Source of the DNA: Thermodesulfatator indicus DSM 15286
GTDB lineage: Bacteria > Desulfobacterota > Thermodesulfobacteria > Thermodesulfobacteriales > Thermodesulfatatoraceae
Length of the DNA: 64,000 nucleotides
Assembly: GCF_000217795.1 (NCBI RefSeq)
Contig: NC_015681.1
Coordinates: 248,001-312,000, forward strand
Reading direction: 5' to 3'
The notes under the pieces are model-generated. The model was not told the origin of the DNA and did not search any database. It saw only the letters and a list, made by a program, of their open reading frames with translations. Positions 1 through 8,860 of the stretch are shown piece after piece (positions within the stretch are counted from its first letter, which is position 1; every line of letters starts with the position of its first letter). Both the position numbers and the translations under genes were made by a program.

Positions 1-183
1 TGGCCACTGCTAAAACAGCCTAAAAAGGTGAAAATGAAAAAATAAAGTGATTAATCTAACAATTTGCATAAGCCCCCTTCAATTTAATTAATCATTTCAT
101 TCACCGAAACTAGCATAAAGAAAAAAAGGGGAGCAAGAGTCAGAAAAATAGGAATTTACCCATTTAGAAGTTTTTATCGGCTT

Positions 184-1011
184 TTATAGCATCAGAGAAT
201 CGTCATCCAGCATTTTTTCCATTGTTTTTTGACTTCTTCTAAGACGTTCAATAGAAATAGCCAATTTGACAATCTCGTCTCGGGAATTTTCTTCAGCCAG
301 GCCTTTTACTCCGAGATCAACATCAAGGTTGCCAAGGCTCATCTCATGTACTTTTTGGGTCAATTCAGAAAGGGGTTTAATCAACTCAAAACGAACTAAA
401 ACATAAAGAATAAGAGTGACTAACAGAAAGACTGCTGGTGCGTATAAGGACATAGATTGTCCCAGCAAAGTCCAGAGATTTTGATCATAAAACTTGATAG
501 ATATAGCCCCCGCAGCCTCACCTAAACGAAGAGAAGGGGCTCCTTTATTCGCTTGGTGACAGGAAACACAGGCTTTAGAAACAAGAACAGGTTTTTTATA
601 AACAAACACACCATCTTTTAAAGACCAGGTTTCACTGGAAGGGGGAACAGATTTAAAGTCTAAGTTGATTTTAGCTTTAGGATCATTAATTAGTTTGGAC
701 ACAAAATACATAAATTCCGGATCGTGTATTCGATAAAGATCTACTTGGGAACCATTAGGAGTAATACCATAAACCGTAGCTACAGCCTTTAAATCTTTTT
801 TATCAGCAACCCAAAGACCTTTTAGCTCAGACGAAGCAGAAATAAGTGAATTGATCATATTAGCCATCACTCGCGAACTCATGAGAAGTTCTGTCTTTTG
901 TAAACGGGTTAAGTTGTAATAAAGGCCAGCTGCTCCGAAGACAAAAACCATTATAAAAAAGAGCGCTACTTTATCAGCCAAGCTAAAACGCCTATCTTTG
1001 CGCATTATCAT
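184..1011 (-). CDS. Membrane sensor with heme-binding DUF3365-like domain and HAMP
   Basis: The 275-residue protein has a transmembrane helix at about residues 14-33, an extracytoplasmic domain of about 150 residues, a second helix near 185-208 and a HAMP-like segment to about 260. The outer domain carries a CxxCH c-type heme motif (C148, C151, H152) in the setting typical of DUF3365/Tll0287-like sensor domains. No kinase, cyclase or methyl-accepting domain follows the HAMP, so the output must act through a partner. It is the last gene of a three-gene unit, and its ATG overlaps the preceding stop by 4 bases. The domain call rests on the heme motif and helix-HAMP layout; a redox or gas-sensing role is inferred. 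Confidence 0.75.
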   Translation of the reverse strand: MIMRKDRRFSLADKVALFFIMVFVFGAAGLYYNLTRLQKTELLMSSRVMANMINSLISASSELKGLWVADKKDLKAVATVYGITPNGSQVDLYRIHDPEFMYFVSKLINDPKAKINLDFKSVPPSSETWSLKDGVFVYKKPVLVSKACVSCHQANKGAPSLRLGEAAGAISIKFYDQNLWTLLGQSMSLYAPAVFLLVTLILYVLVRFELIKPLSELTQKVHEMSLGNLDVDLGVKGLAEENSRDEIVKLAISIERLRRSQKTMEKMLDDDSLML

Positions 1012-1610
1012 TGCAACCTCCAGTTGCGAACAAGATCTTTGGTTTTATTAATGGCCTGCTGGGCCAAGTGACTTTCATCTATTTGTTCTTGAAGCGCTTT
1101 CAAAAACAAAGAAACATTAGCTAGGGGCAACCCTTTGTCTGTAGCTTCGGCTTTTTGGAGAGATTTCTTTACGATTAATTTGGCGGCTGGCCCGTAATGC
1201 TTGGCAAGGAGTTTGACTATTTCGTTGAAAAGAACAAGAGGAACAAGCTCCTGAACTTTGGGCGTCTGCTGCTTGTTAGCAAGCTTTTCAAGCTTAAGAC
1301 TTAAGGCGTTTAATGCTACACTGACCAGGGGCCCAGGAGTTGGCGTTTTAAGCACTAAAAGAACCTGATAATCTTTCACATTCTTGACCACTACTGAACC
1401 GGCTTCAAAAAGGGCCACTAGTTCCTGAGATGAAGAATCCTTTTTTTGGTCCAAAGCAGCAAAAATTTCCTCAAAAGATTGGAATAGTACGTCTTGAATC
1501 TCTGAGGAAAAAAATTCTGGCAAATAACTAAATACAGGCTGGCCTTCACGACTTACCAGTATGGCATTAACTTCGTCTAATTTGACCAGGCTGGTTAGCA
1601 AGTTCTTCAC
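1008..1610 (-). CDS. Roadblock/LC7-like protein of unknown function
   Basis: A soluble 200-residue protein without signal peptide or membrane segment. The first ~100 residues (a 'VNAILVSREGQPVFSYL' opening, then helix, then strands ending 'VVVKNVKDYQVLLVL') resemble the Roadblock/LC7 fold used by GTPase-regulating and polarity proteins. The C-terminal ~75 residues are helical with no motif I recognise. The gene overlaps both neighbours by 4 bases, so it is translationally coupled between the DUF4388-like protein and the heme sensor. The coupling suggests a cytoplasmic signalling part for the sensor, but the biochemical role is unknown. Confidence 0.55.
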   Translation of the reverse strand: MKNLLTSLVKLDEVNAILVSREGQPVFSYLPEFFSSEIQDVLFQSFEEIFAALDQKKDSSSQELVALFEAGSVVVKNVKDYQVLLVLKTPTPGPLVSVALNALSLKLEKLANKQQTPKVQELVPLVLFNEIVKLLAKHYGPAAKLIVKKSLQKAEATDKGLPLANVSLFLKALQEQIDESHLAQQAINKTKDLVRNWRLQ

Positions 1611-2395
1611 TGGACTAACTCCTTACGCAACTCAATAAGTTTTTTGCTCCACCACAGGAGACCTTTTTTAAACGGAACCTTCAAAGCGATAATGTTTTCA
1701 TCGAGAGAGACAGCGCCAATAAGCTTGTTTTTTTTGGCTAGAGCAAATCCAGACAGTTCTCCTAAGCTTAGAAGGTTTCCTATTTCCTGAAGATGGAAAA
1801 CAGCATAAGAAACAATTCCAGCGAGTTCTTCACTTTTGCTTTCACCTCGCTCTTCTATTACTTCACCTTGTTTATCAAGCAAAATAAGATTATCTGCTTC
1901 GGAAAACTTTTTACTTACTCGCTCAAGCAAAGATGGTTTTAATTCTTCTCTTTCGGTAACTTCAGGAGGGTCAAACTCTAAGGCTTTTTCAAACAGATCC
2001 TCGTTAAAGAAAGTTTCTTTAAAAGAGGCTTCATCTTCCTGGCGAAGGGCTTCAAGCAAAAGGGCCTGAACCGGGCCAATTAAGTTTCCCTCCTCAGGCC
2101 ACCTAATAGGCAGCCTCACTTCAAAACGGCCGTCTTTGAGAGAGATGAGCTTGCGCAAGGCCGAAAGCCCTTCTTCATATTGGCTCCCGGCTATTTCTAC
2201 ATGAAAGAGATTTTCTCCTTCAAGAAAAACCCGCCCCACCCCATCTGGAAGATGTATCAACACTAATAAACGTTCCCCACGACCCGCTAAGAGCTGTAAG
2301 ACATCTCCAAGAGAAATGGTTTTTAACTGCCCTTGCATTATAGGAGGGCCGCTTAACTCTACGACCTTTTCTTTTTTGCGTTGCGGTTGGCCCAT
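1607..2395 (-). CDS. DUF4388 (PATAN-like) protein with Roadblock-like C-terminus
   Basis: The 262-residue protein starts with a DUF4388-like domain at about residues 18-105. Its hallmark is the opening 'MQGQLKTISLGDVLQLL', then a strand pattern, then 'ALRKLISLKDGRFEV'. The last ~110 residues ('NLILLDKQGEVIEE...') look like another Roadblock/LC7 domain. Such proteins occur with two-component and small-GTPase signalling in delta-type bacteria. It is the first gene of the sensor unit and has a good ribosome site (AGGAGG) 5 bases before its ATG. It overlaps the next gene by 4 bases. Molecular function is not known. Confidence 0.6.
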   Translation of the reverse strand: MGQPQRKKEKVVELSGPPIMQGQLKTISLGDVLQLLAGRGERLLVLIHLPDGVGRVFLEGENLFHVEIAGSQYEEGLSALRKLISLKDGRFEVRLPIRWPEEGNLIGPVQALLLEALRQEDEASFKETFFNEDLFEKALEFDPPEVTEREELKPSLLERVSKKFSEADNLILLDKQGEVIEERGESKSEELAGIVSYAVFHLQEIGNLLSLGELSGFALAKKNKLIGAVSLDENIIALKVPFKKGLLWWSKKLIELRKELVQ

Positions 2396-2451
2396 AAGGA
2401 CCTCCTGAAAAGTCTCTTTTACTAATTTTTCGGCTAAAAAAGGGGAAAGGT

Positions 2452-4599
2452 TTAATTTGGAGACTTTAGTTTTTCTACTAATTCAAAAGTGATGTGACGG
2501 CGGGAAACATTTACTTCTTTTACTTTTACGCGCACCAGGTCTCCCAGTTGAAAGACTTTTCCGGTGCGTCGGCCCACTAAACGATGATTTTTTTCGTCAA
2601 GCACGTAGTAATCGTCAGCAAGGTCCACCAAGCGCACCACTCCTGAGACATAAATCTCAAAAAGATCTACAAAAAAGCCAAAGGCCGTAACACTTGAGAT
2701 CACCCCGTCAAAAACTTCACCAATGCGGTGCTTCATAAGCATTACTTTCACCCGGTCAAGGGCCTCGCGCTCAGCCTCCATGGCCGTGCGTTCTCTATCA
2801 GAAAGGTGTTTGCCCATTTCTTCAAGCTTCTGAAGCTTATAAGGTGGCTTTTTCTTTTTAAGTGCCGCCTTTAAGGCCCGGTGAACAACCAAATCAGGGT
2901 AACGCCTGATAGGCGAGGTGAAATGGCAGTAACACTCAGAAGCCAAACCGAAATGGCCAATGTTTTCAGGTGAATACTTGGCTTGTTTGAGAGAGCGTAA
3001 AAGAAGGGTACTTACCAGATAAGCATAAGGTTTTCCTTCAGCCATTTCTATGACCATCTGGAGCCAGGAAGGCTCAGGCTCGCGGGGAAGTTTAAGTTCA
3101 AGGCCTAAAGTTGCGGCAAAATCTACGAACTCTTTAAGTTTCTCAAGATCTGGTGGCTCGTGAACCCGATATAATATCGGATACCCTTTTTCAGTCAAAT
3201 ATTCAGCTACAGCCTCATTGGCCGCAATCATAAATTCTTCAATGATAAAGTGGGCGAAATGCCTTTCACGACGGACTATGTCTTCAGGCTGGCCCTGAGC
3301 ATCAAGGATTACTTCCGGCTCTGGCAGGTCAAAGTCAATGCTTCCGCGGGCCAGGCGTTTTCGCCTTAAAAGACGGCAAAGCTCAGCGGCATTCTCAAGC
3401 ATTCCCAAAAAACGCTTGTACTTACGCCTGACTTTAGGATCTTTCTTTTCAACAATGTCTCGCACAATGTTATAGGTAAAACGCTGGTGGCTTTTTATGA
3501 CTGCTTCGTAAAACTTCATCTGGCGGCGATTGCCCTCTTTATCAAAATCTATCACCGCCACCATGGCCAGGCGGTCCACCTCGGGGTTCAAACTACAAAG
3601 GTTGTTGGAAAGTTTTTCAGGAAACATGGGGACCACTGTGCCCGGGAAATAAACACTTGTGCCCCGCTCGTAAGCCTCTTTATCAAGGGCAGTGTTTGGC
3701 CTTACGTAATGGGCCACATCAGCAATGGCTACGTAAAGACGCCAGCCCTTGGGCAACTTGCGGACATAAACGGCGTCGTCAAAGTCTTTAGCCGTCTCCC
3801 CGTCAATGGTAACAAAAAGAAGTTTACGAAAATCTTTGCGGCCGGCTTTATCTTCCTCGCGCACTTCATCGGGAATTTCTTTTAATTCTTTCTTTACCGC
3901 TCGGCTGAAACGAAAAGGAAGTTCATATTTATAAATAACGGCTTTAATTTGGGTAGAGAGGTCTTCTGGGTCTCCAAGAACCGCGATTATGCGGCCTTCG
4001 GGAATCTTGCGCCCGGGGCTAAAATCAATAATTTCCGCCACCACCATATCGCCATCTTCAGCTCCTTTGGTAGCGTCTGGCGGGATAAGGATTTCAAAAG
4101 GAAAGCGGTCATCCTCGGGAATTACCGTAGAGACCCGCTTCCCGCGGTAGAAAAAGCCAACGATATATTTTTTAGCCCGCTCAAGAATTCTTATAACCGT
4201 GCCTTCGGGACGCTTGCGCTGGGAAACTTCCACCCGCACTACAACCTTATCGCCGTTTATAGCCCCTTTAAGGCGGCTTGGCGGCACATAAACCATAGGT
4301 TTTTTAGGGTCTTCTGGCTCAACCAGGCCGTAGCCGTCAGGGTGAATCTTGATTTTGCCAGGTACAAGTTGCATCTGCTCTGGGAGCCCGTAACGCTTGC
4401 CTTTTATGTGAACGAGCTTGCCTTCTTTGGTAAGCCTCTTTACCAGAGTGCGAAATGCTTTGCGGTCAGAGGTGGGAATATTCAAGATGTGATAAAGTTC
4501 GCGCAAAAGAACCGGGCGTCCAGCTTTTTTCATGGCCGCCACTATTTCTTTTTCCGTCGGAAGCCCTTGACGGGGAGATTTTTTCTTCTTTTTAGCCAT
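2452..4599 (-). CDS. rnr: Ribonuclease R (RNB-family 3'-5' exoribonuclease)
   Basis: The 715-residue protein has an N-terminal winged-helix segment (about 13-75), cold-shock-like OB domains, a central RNB catalytic domain containing 'TIDGETAKDFDDAV' with the metal-binding aspartates, and a C-terminal S1 domain ('VFDGVISSVTAFGFFVDL'). The order and length fit RNase R rather than RNase II. It degrades structured RNA processively in the cytoplasm. Its ATG overlaps the stop of the preceding secreted-protein gene by one base, as last gene of the rtcB-HIT-secreted protein-rnr group. This group joins RNA ligation/repair and RNA decay functions. Confidence 0.95.
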   Translation of the reverse strand: MAKKKKKSPRQGLPTEKEIVAAMKKAGRPVLLRELYHILNIPTSDRKAFRTLVKRLTKEGKLVHIKGKRYGLPEQMQLVPGKIKIHPDGYGLVEPEDPKKPMVYVPPSRLKGAINGDKVVVRVEVSQRKRPEGTVIRILERAKKYIVGFFYRGKRVSTVIPEDDRFPFEILIPPDATKGAEDGDMVVAEIIDFSPGRKIPEGRIIAVLGDPEDLSTQIKAVIYKYELPFRFSRAVKKELKEIPDEVREEDKAGRKDFRKLLFVTIDGETAKDFDDAVYVRKLPKGWRLYVAIADVAHYVRPNTALDKEAYERGTSVYFPGTVVPMFPEKLSNNLCSLNPEVDRLAMVAVIDFDKEGNRRQMKFYEAVIKSHQRFTYNIVRDIVEKKDPKVRRKYKRFLGMLENAAELCRLLRRKRLARGSIDFDLPEPEVILDAQGQPEDIVRRERHFAHFIIEEFMIAANEAVAEYLTEKGYPILYRVHEPPDLEKLKEFVDFAATLGLELKLPREPEPSWLQMVIEMAEGKPYAYLVSTLLLRSLKQAKYSPENIGHFGLASECYCHFTSPIRRYPDLVVHRALKAALKKKKPPYKLQKLEEMGKHLSDRERTAMEAEREALDRVKVMLMKHRIGEVFDGVISSVTAFGFFVDLFEIYVSGVVRLVDLADDYYVLDEKNHRLVGRRTGKVFQLGDLVRVKVKEVNVSRRHITFELVEKLKSPN

Positions 4600-4973
4600 T
4601 AATTTAACCTGTTAAGTTCATCTGAAGTTATTACCCTTATAATTACTCTTTTACCCTTGGCGTTGGGACGCACCTCTTGAAACATCCAGCCTGTTATATC
4701 TTTTAAAAACACATGACGTCTGAAACCATCTGTAGGCGTATAAACAAGGAAAACTCCTGCCACTTTTCCGTCTCGGTCAAGCACAATGTCCACTCTTTCA
4801 AGGTAATTAATGCTTCCTGGGCCAAAATTGGTGAAAATATAGCCAAGGGTAGTAGGCGGCCTTTCAGGGGCAAAGAAGTAAGCCGCGTATAGTTCTTTCT
4901 CTTGTTGAGAAATAACTATCGCCTGCGCAACACTAGCCCAAAACAAAAAAAATAAAAATAAAAGTAAGCGCAT
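4599..4973 (-). CDS. Small secreted or periplasmic protein, unknown function
   Basis: I chose the ATG at 4973 because it begins directly with a signal peptide: two charged residues, a Leu/Phe-rich core and a likely cleavage after 'SVAQA'. An earlier in-frame start at 5000 would add nine residues before the signal and overlap the HIT gene further. The mature part is about 106 residues with alternating strands, a GPGSINYLERVDI stretch and no cysteines or catalytic motif I recognise. The gene overlaps the end of neither enzyme extensively and sits between HIT and rnr, so it is probably cotranscribed. Its function cannot be told from the sequence. Confidence 0.65.
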   Translation of the reverse strand: MRLLLFLFFLFWASVAQAIVISQQEKELYAAYFFAPERPPTTLGYIFTNFGPGSINYLERVDIVLDRDGKVAGVFLVYTPTDGFRRHVFLKDITGWMFQEVRPNAKGKRVIIRVITSDELNRLN

Positions 4974-4983
4974 TTGGTCTCCC

Positions 4984-5313
4984 CTACTTCCAACCACCAA
5001 CCAAGTGTAGATGCAGATGAAATATTATTTGGCCACCGCCTTTTTCTACATTAAAAAAGAGCTTATACCCACTTTCTGCTGTACCGAGCTCTTTAGCTAG
5101 GTTTTTGGCCACCATTATCATCTCGGCTACCAAAGGGGCGTCTTCTTCGGTAAGGTCATTGATGCTTCGTATGTGCTTTTTGGGGACAATGAGAATGTGA
5201 ATAGGAGCCTGGGGATTTATGTCTTTAAACGCCACTATACGTTCGCCCTTATAAACAAAATCTGCCGGTATTTCGTTATTGATAATCTTACAAAAGATGC
5301 ACTCTTCAGCCAT
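4984..5313 (-). CDS. HIT-family nucleotide hydrolase
   Basis: The 109-residue protein matches the HIT family along its whole length. It has an N-terminal 'CIFCKIINNEIPA' zinc/start motif, the middle 'IPHKHI'-like 'VPKKHI' segment, and the histidine triad HLHLHLVGG at the C-terminus. Members hydrolyse adenosine phosphoramidates and related mononucleotides. The start has an AGGTGGC-like ribosome site. It lies 23 bases downstream of rtcB and overlaps nothing essential, consistent with the same transcript. The exact substrate cannot be predicted. Confidence 0.92.
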   Translation of the reverse strand: MAEECIFCKIINNEIPADFVYKGERIVAFKDINPQAPIHILIVPKKHIRSINDLTEEDAPLVAEMIMVAKNLAKELGTAESGYKLFFNVEKGGGQIIFHLHLHLVGGWK

Positions 5314-5336
5314 AAGCCACCTCCTATTTTAGACTT

Positions 5337-6767
5337 TTATCCCTTAATACAACCCATGGGCAAAAGTTTAACTACCTTGCGGGCAAGGCCAGCCCGGTGA
5401 GCTGCCTCCACCACTTCTATCACGTCTTTATACGCCTCTGGGGCCTCTTCCACAAGCCCTCTTTTTGATTTTGCACGCACAATTATGCCTCTCTTGCGGA
5501 GCTCAGCAATAATCTTGTCTGCCCGCCAGCGCTTTAACGCTTGATGCCGGCTCATGGTGCGCCCTGCTCCGTGACAGGCCGAACCAAAGGCCTTTTCCTC
5601 ACCTTCTTTCGTACCAACCAATATGTAAGAAGCCGTCCCCATACTTCCACCAATTATTACCGGCTGGCCTACGTGGCGATATCTTTCTGGAAGCTCGCGC
5701 CTGCCCGGCCCCCAGGCGCGCGTTGCTCCTTTACGGTGCACGTAAAGCTTTTTCATTTTGCCGTTCACTTCGTGCTCTTCTATCTTGCAGGTGTTGTGGC
5801 TTACATCGTAGATAAGACTAATTCTTGCTTGAGGCAAGACCTCCGCAAAAACTTCACGCACTAGATGGGTAATAACTTGGCGGTTAGCCAGGGCACAATT
5901 CACTCCACAGGCCATGGCCCGGTAATATTGCTCACCTTCAGGAGACCTTATAGGCGCGCACACAAGCTCCCTTTCTTTTATGGGAATCCCGTATTTTTTA
6001 GAGGCCTTGGCCAACACTTTTAGATAATCAGTAGCAATTTGATGGCCAAGGGCGCGAGAACCACAATGAATAGAAACCACTACATCTCCTAATTCAAGGC
6101 CAAAGGCCTCGGCAGCTTCTGGGTGATATATTTCCGCTACGTATTGTATTTCAAGATAGTGATTGCCAGAGCCCAAAGTTCCCACCTGGCGGTGCTGCCT
6201 TTTTTTGGCTTCAATAGAAACACACTTGGGGTCTGCCCCTGGGAGACAACCCTTTTCTTCAATGTATTCAAGGTCTTCAGGAAAGCCATAACCTTTAGCC
6301 ACGGCCCAACGGGCCCCGCCTACTAGAACTTCGTCAAGCTGGCTTACCGAGAGTTTGATTTTGCCCTCGGAACCTACGCCAGCCGGGATAGTATGAAAAA
6401 GCTCGTCAATTAACTCTTCAAGGACAGGTTCTACCTCTTCGCGTTTAAGGCCAGTGCGTAAAGAGCGCACTCCGCAGGATATGTCATACCCTACTCCGCC
6501 TACGGAAATAATGCCTTCATCGTCAGGATCAAAAGCGGCCACTCCGCCAATGGGAAAACCGTAGCCCCAATGGGCATCTGGCATGGCAATAGAGGCCCTC
6601 ACTATTCCAGGAAGGCAAGCTACATTGGTTACCTGTTCGCGGACTTTTTCATCCATCTCTTCTATCAGCTTTTTGCTGGCAAAAATACGGCCTGGTACCC
6701 TCATAGAACCTTTTTGGGGAATTTCCCACTCATATTCGCTAATCTTGACTAAAGATTTGAGTTCCAT
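5337..6767 (-). CDS. rtcB: RNA-splicing ligase RtcB
   Basis: The 476-residue protein has the RtcB signatures: 'PDAHWGYGFPIGGVAAFD', 'GGVGYDISCGVRSL' with the metal-binding cysteine, 'GNHYLEIQ', 'IHCGSRALGHQI', and the C-terminal guanylylation region 'GRTMSR' followed by the terminal 'PMGCIKG'. RtcB joins 2',3'-cyclic phosphate (or 3'-phosphate) and 5'-OH RNA ends using GTP and Mn2+. No archease gene is adjacent. It is the first gene of a minus-strand group ending in rnr. A plausible promoter lies just upstream at 6802-6830. Confidence 0.96.
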   Translation of the reverse strand: MELKSLVKISEYEWEIPQKGSMRVPGRIFASKKLIEEMDEKVREQVTNVACLPGIVRASIAMPDAHWGYGFPIGGVAAFDPDDEGIISVGGVGYDISCGVRSLRTGLKREEVEPVLEELIDELFHTIPAGVGSEGKIKLSVSQLDEVLVGGARWAVAKGYGFPEDLEYIEEKGCLPGADPKCVSIEAKKRQHRQVGTLGSGNHYLEIQYVAEIYHPEAAEAFGLELGDVVVSIHCGSRALGHQIATDYLKVLAKASKKYGIPIKERELVCAPIRSPEGEQYYRAMACGVNCALANRQVITHLVREVFAEVLPQARISLIYDVSHNTCKIEEHEVNGKMKKLYVHRKGATRAWGPGRRELPERYRHVGQPVIIGGSMGTASYILVGTKEGEEKAFGSACHGAGRTMSRHQALKRWRADKIIAELRKRGIIVRAKSKRGLVEEAPEAYKDVIEVVEAAHRAGLARKVVKLLPMGCIKG

Positions 6768-6801
6768 AGCGGCCTCCCTTGTAATTCTGTCCTCAAATTA
6801 G

Positions 6802-6830
6802 ATGATAAGAGTTAGACTGATGAAATACAA
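6802..6830 (-). promoter_or_regulatory. Putative sigma-70 promoter of rtcB
   Basis: Read on the minus strand the bases give TTGTAT, 17 bases, TATCAT. The -10 lies about 35 bases before the rtcB ATG. The -35 is weak, so this is a fair but unproven assignment. Confidence 0.45.
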
Positions 6831-6934
6831 GTAATTTCCCTTTTCAGAGAAGTTATCCGCGATTAAAGTTTTTTAAGAGATAACTCTTTGGCAAATTTTT
6901 CGCCCGATAGCAATAGGAAATAAGCGACAGTTGT

Positions 6935-7085
6935 GGTTATTGCGAACTACGAATTGGCGAAGCCTTCCCTGTCCCGAGCGCTAGCGAAGGGATCCCTGCC
7001 GCCAGCAGCCGAAGCAACTCTCTCGCGAGGCGCCAATGGCGCCGTAGCAATCTCTGTCGAAGCAAATTTCGAGAAATTCGTCTTC
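6935..7085. repeat. Degenerate dispersed intergenic repeat, copy A
   Basis: This GC-rich patch lies in an AT-rich 395-base gap between rtcB and the broken transporter. It opens with GGTTATTGCGA and contains GAAGC/GCAATCTC-like pieces, plus a GGCGCC-AAT-GGCGCC hairpin at 7029-7043. Similar text recurs at 13134, 29345 and 38874. It resembles the 'GTCATTGCGAGG...GAAGCAATCTC' class of dispersed repeats seen in many bacterial genomes. Edges are approximate. I see no gene in the rest of this gap. Confidence 0.55.
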
Positions 7086-7162
7086 TGGTAAGACAGTTAT
7101 CCAAAAACTGGCTTATATAAAATAGGCAAGTAGCTTACAATATAGCTAGCCTGGAAATAATA

Positions 7163-8550
7163 ATGAACAACAATTTAAACAAAATACTAAGCTTAGAAAA
7201 AAGATAAATACAAATTTAACGCCTAAATGTATTATCTCGCTGATTACTGCTCCGATTTTGGCCGTACTGATTTATTGGTTGACCATACCTCAAGGCCATC
7301 TTATTGCAGGAGCCCTGGCAGTCACTGTTTTCGCGGCCGTACTATGGTTTACAGAGGCAATACCTTTACCTGTCACAGCGTTATTGATTCCTGTAGGGTT
7401 GGCCACACTCGGTGTATTTAAAACCAAAGAGGCTTTCCAATCATTTGGTAGCCCGGTTTTGTTCTTGGTCTTGGGTGGCTATGCGCTGGCAGTAGCGGTT
7501 GAAGCAAATGGAGTAGATCGCTGGTTAGCACAAAAAATACTAGGTTTGGCAGGAAGTAAGGTAATTGGCTTGTTGGTCGCTTTAATGGTATCTTCGGCCT
7601 TGCTTTCAACGCTTATTTCTAACACTGCAACCACGGCTTTGTTGTTGCCGGTGGTGCTCGGGATTCTCAGCCGTCAAAAAAACTACGATGAAAAATTACC
7701 CCCATTATTAATGCTTGCAGTTGCCTATGGTGCAAATATCGGAGGAGTAGCGACTTTAACAGGTACTGCCCCTAATGCCATTGCTGCAGAGCTACTAAAT
7801 ATAAACTTTTTGGAGTGGTTAAGTTACGGTTTACCTGTAAGTATAAGTATGTTGATTTTGGCCATTCCCATACTCTGGTGGACATATCGTCCTAAACAAA
7901 AAAACAATCAACATTCAATTAGGCGAAAAAGTCTTAGTGAATAAGAAAGGAAAGCACACCCTCGGTGTTGTTGGTGGTTATTTGGCCCTATTATAGGAAA
8001 AATGTTACAGTTGCCAGCATTTTTGTTTAGCTCTGCTTCAGTAGCCATCTATGCCATAGTATTGTTAATATTGACCTGTAGTGCGAACTGGAAAACCCTA
8101 GAAAAAGGAGTTCATTGGGGTGTATTAATACTTTTAGGAGGAGGGTTAAGCCTAAGTCGTGGGCTTACAGAGTCTGGGGCCGCAGATTGGCTTGCTAAAA
8201 TGTTAAGTGCAAGCGTAAGTGACTTGCCCATGTTTGTCATAATGTTAGTACTTGTTAGTATTGGTGTCTTTACTACAGAGCTTATTTCAAATACGGCGGT
8301 AACGGCCAAGCTTGCCCCTATTCTTATGGGGGTTGCGTTGCAGCTTGGAGTATCACCAGATAGTCTGGTTGTGCCTGTAGCTATATCAACTTCCATGGCA
8401 TTTATGTTACCTGTTGCCACTCCTCCTAATGCTTTAGTGCATTCCAGTGGGGTAGTAACTCAACGGGAAATGATACGTGTTGGTTTGCGCCTAAATTTTG
8501 CGGCAATAATTGTTATTACTTTACTTTTCCATTTTGGAATTACCAAATGA
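7163..8550 (+). pseudogene. DASS/SLC13-family anion:sodium symporter, frameshifted
   Basis: Two open pieces in the same frame, 7258-7944 and 8002-8550, together encode a DASS-type membrane transporter with the repeated Ser-Asn-Thr motifs 'LISNTATTALLLP' and 'LISNTAVTAKLAP', plus 'LLGGGLSL' and 'ATPPNALVHSSG'. The reading frame is broken. A natural ATG at 7163 (MNNNLNKILSLEK) is out of frame with the rest, the switch falling in the A6 run at 7197-7202. The loop after 7900 makes sense only in the +1 frame from the A7 run at 7898-7904, and the frame returns near 7960-7980. Correcting one lost, one gained and one lost base gives about 462 residues, the normal family length. Substrates of the family are sulfate or di/tricarboxylates. 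Decay or sequencing errors in homopolymers are both possible. Confidence 0.8.
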
Positions 8551-8727
8551 TTTGGCTTCTAACCCTATTTCCGCTCAAAAAGCAATTTAAATCATATGTT
8601 TTTAAACAGGAGCTCAGAGGCAGAGTCCTAATTCTTAACCAGAGATTAGAATTTTAAAGTCATCTTTTGTAGTTTTAAGTCTTTCAGTAAGAAAATTTTT
8701 TCTTTAAAAATTTTTCAAGAAAAATTC

Positions 8728-8755
8728 TTGACACTTAAAAGACATCCGCTATCTT
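8728..8755 (+). promoter_or_regulatory. Putative sigma-70 promoter facing a hairpin, with no gene between
   Basis: A perfect TTGACA at 8728-8733 is followed after 16 bases by TATCTT (8750-8755). A start near 8762 would give a transcript of about 50 bases ending at the strong hairpin at 8779-8806. No coding region of note lies between. Confidence 0.5.
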
Positions 8756-8761
8756 TATAAA

Positions 8762-8812
8762 TGGCTCTTGGGCCATGGAAGCCCTTGGGATTCGTCCCAA
8801 GGGCTTTTTTAT
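8762..8812 (+). ncRNA. Candidate short RNA ending in a strong terminator
   Basis: The stretch runs from the inferred start of the 8728 promoter to the U-tract of a perfect 12-bp hairpin. An alternative small hairpin (GGGC 8770-8773 with GCCC 8781-8784) would compete with the terminator stem, as in an attenuator. No plus-strand gene follows, so if transcribed it would be a stand-alone small RNA. This is inferred from promoter and terminator signals only; no known RNA family is recognised. Confidence 0.3.
8779..8811 (+). terminator. Rho-independent terminator with UUCG loop
   Basis: AAGCCCTTGGGA (8779-8790), loop TTCG, TCCCAAGGGCTT (8795-8806), followed by a T-rich tract to 8817. The stem is 12 bp without mismatch. 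It could end the broken transporter transcript or the short RNA candidate. Confidence 0.85.
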
Positions 8813-8860
8813 TTTTTGACAAAAGAAAATGATGGGGGATGGTGTCTGGTTTTTGTTAGT

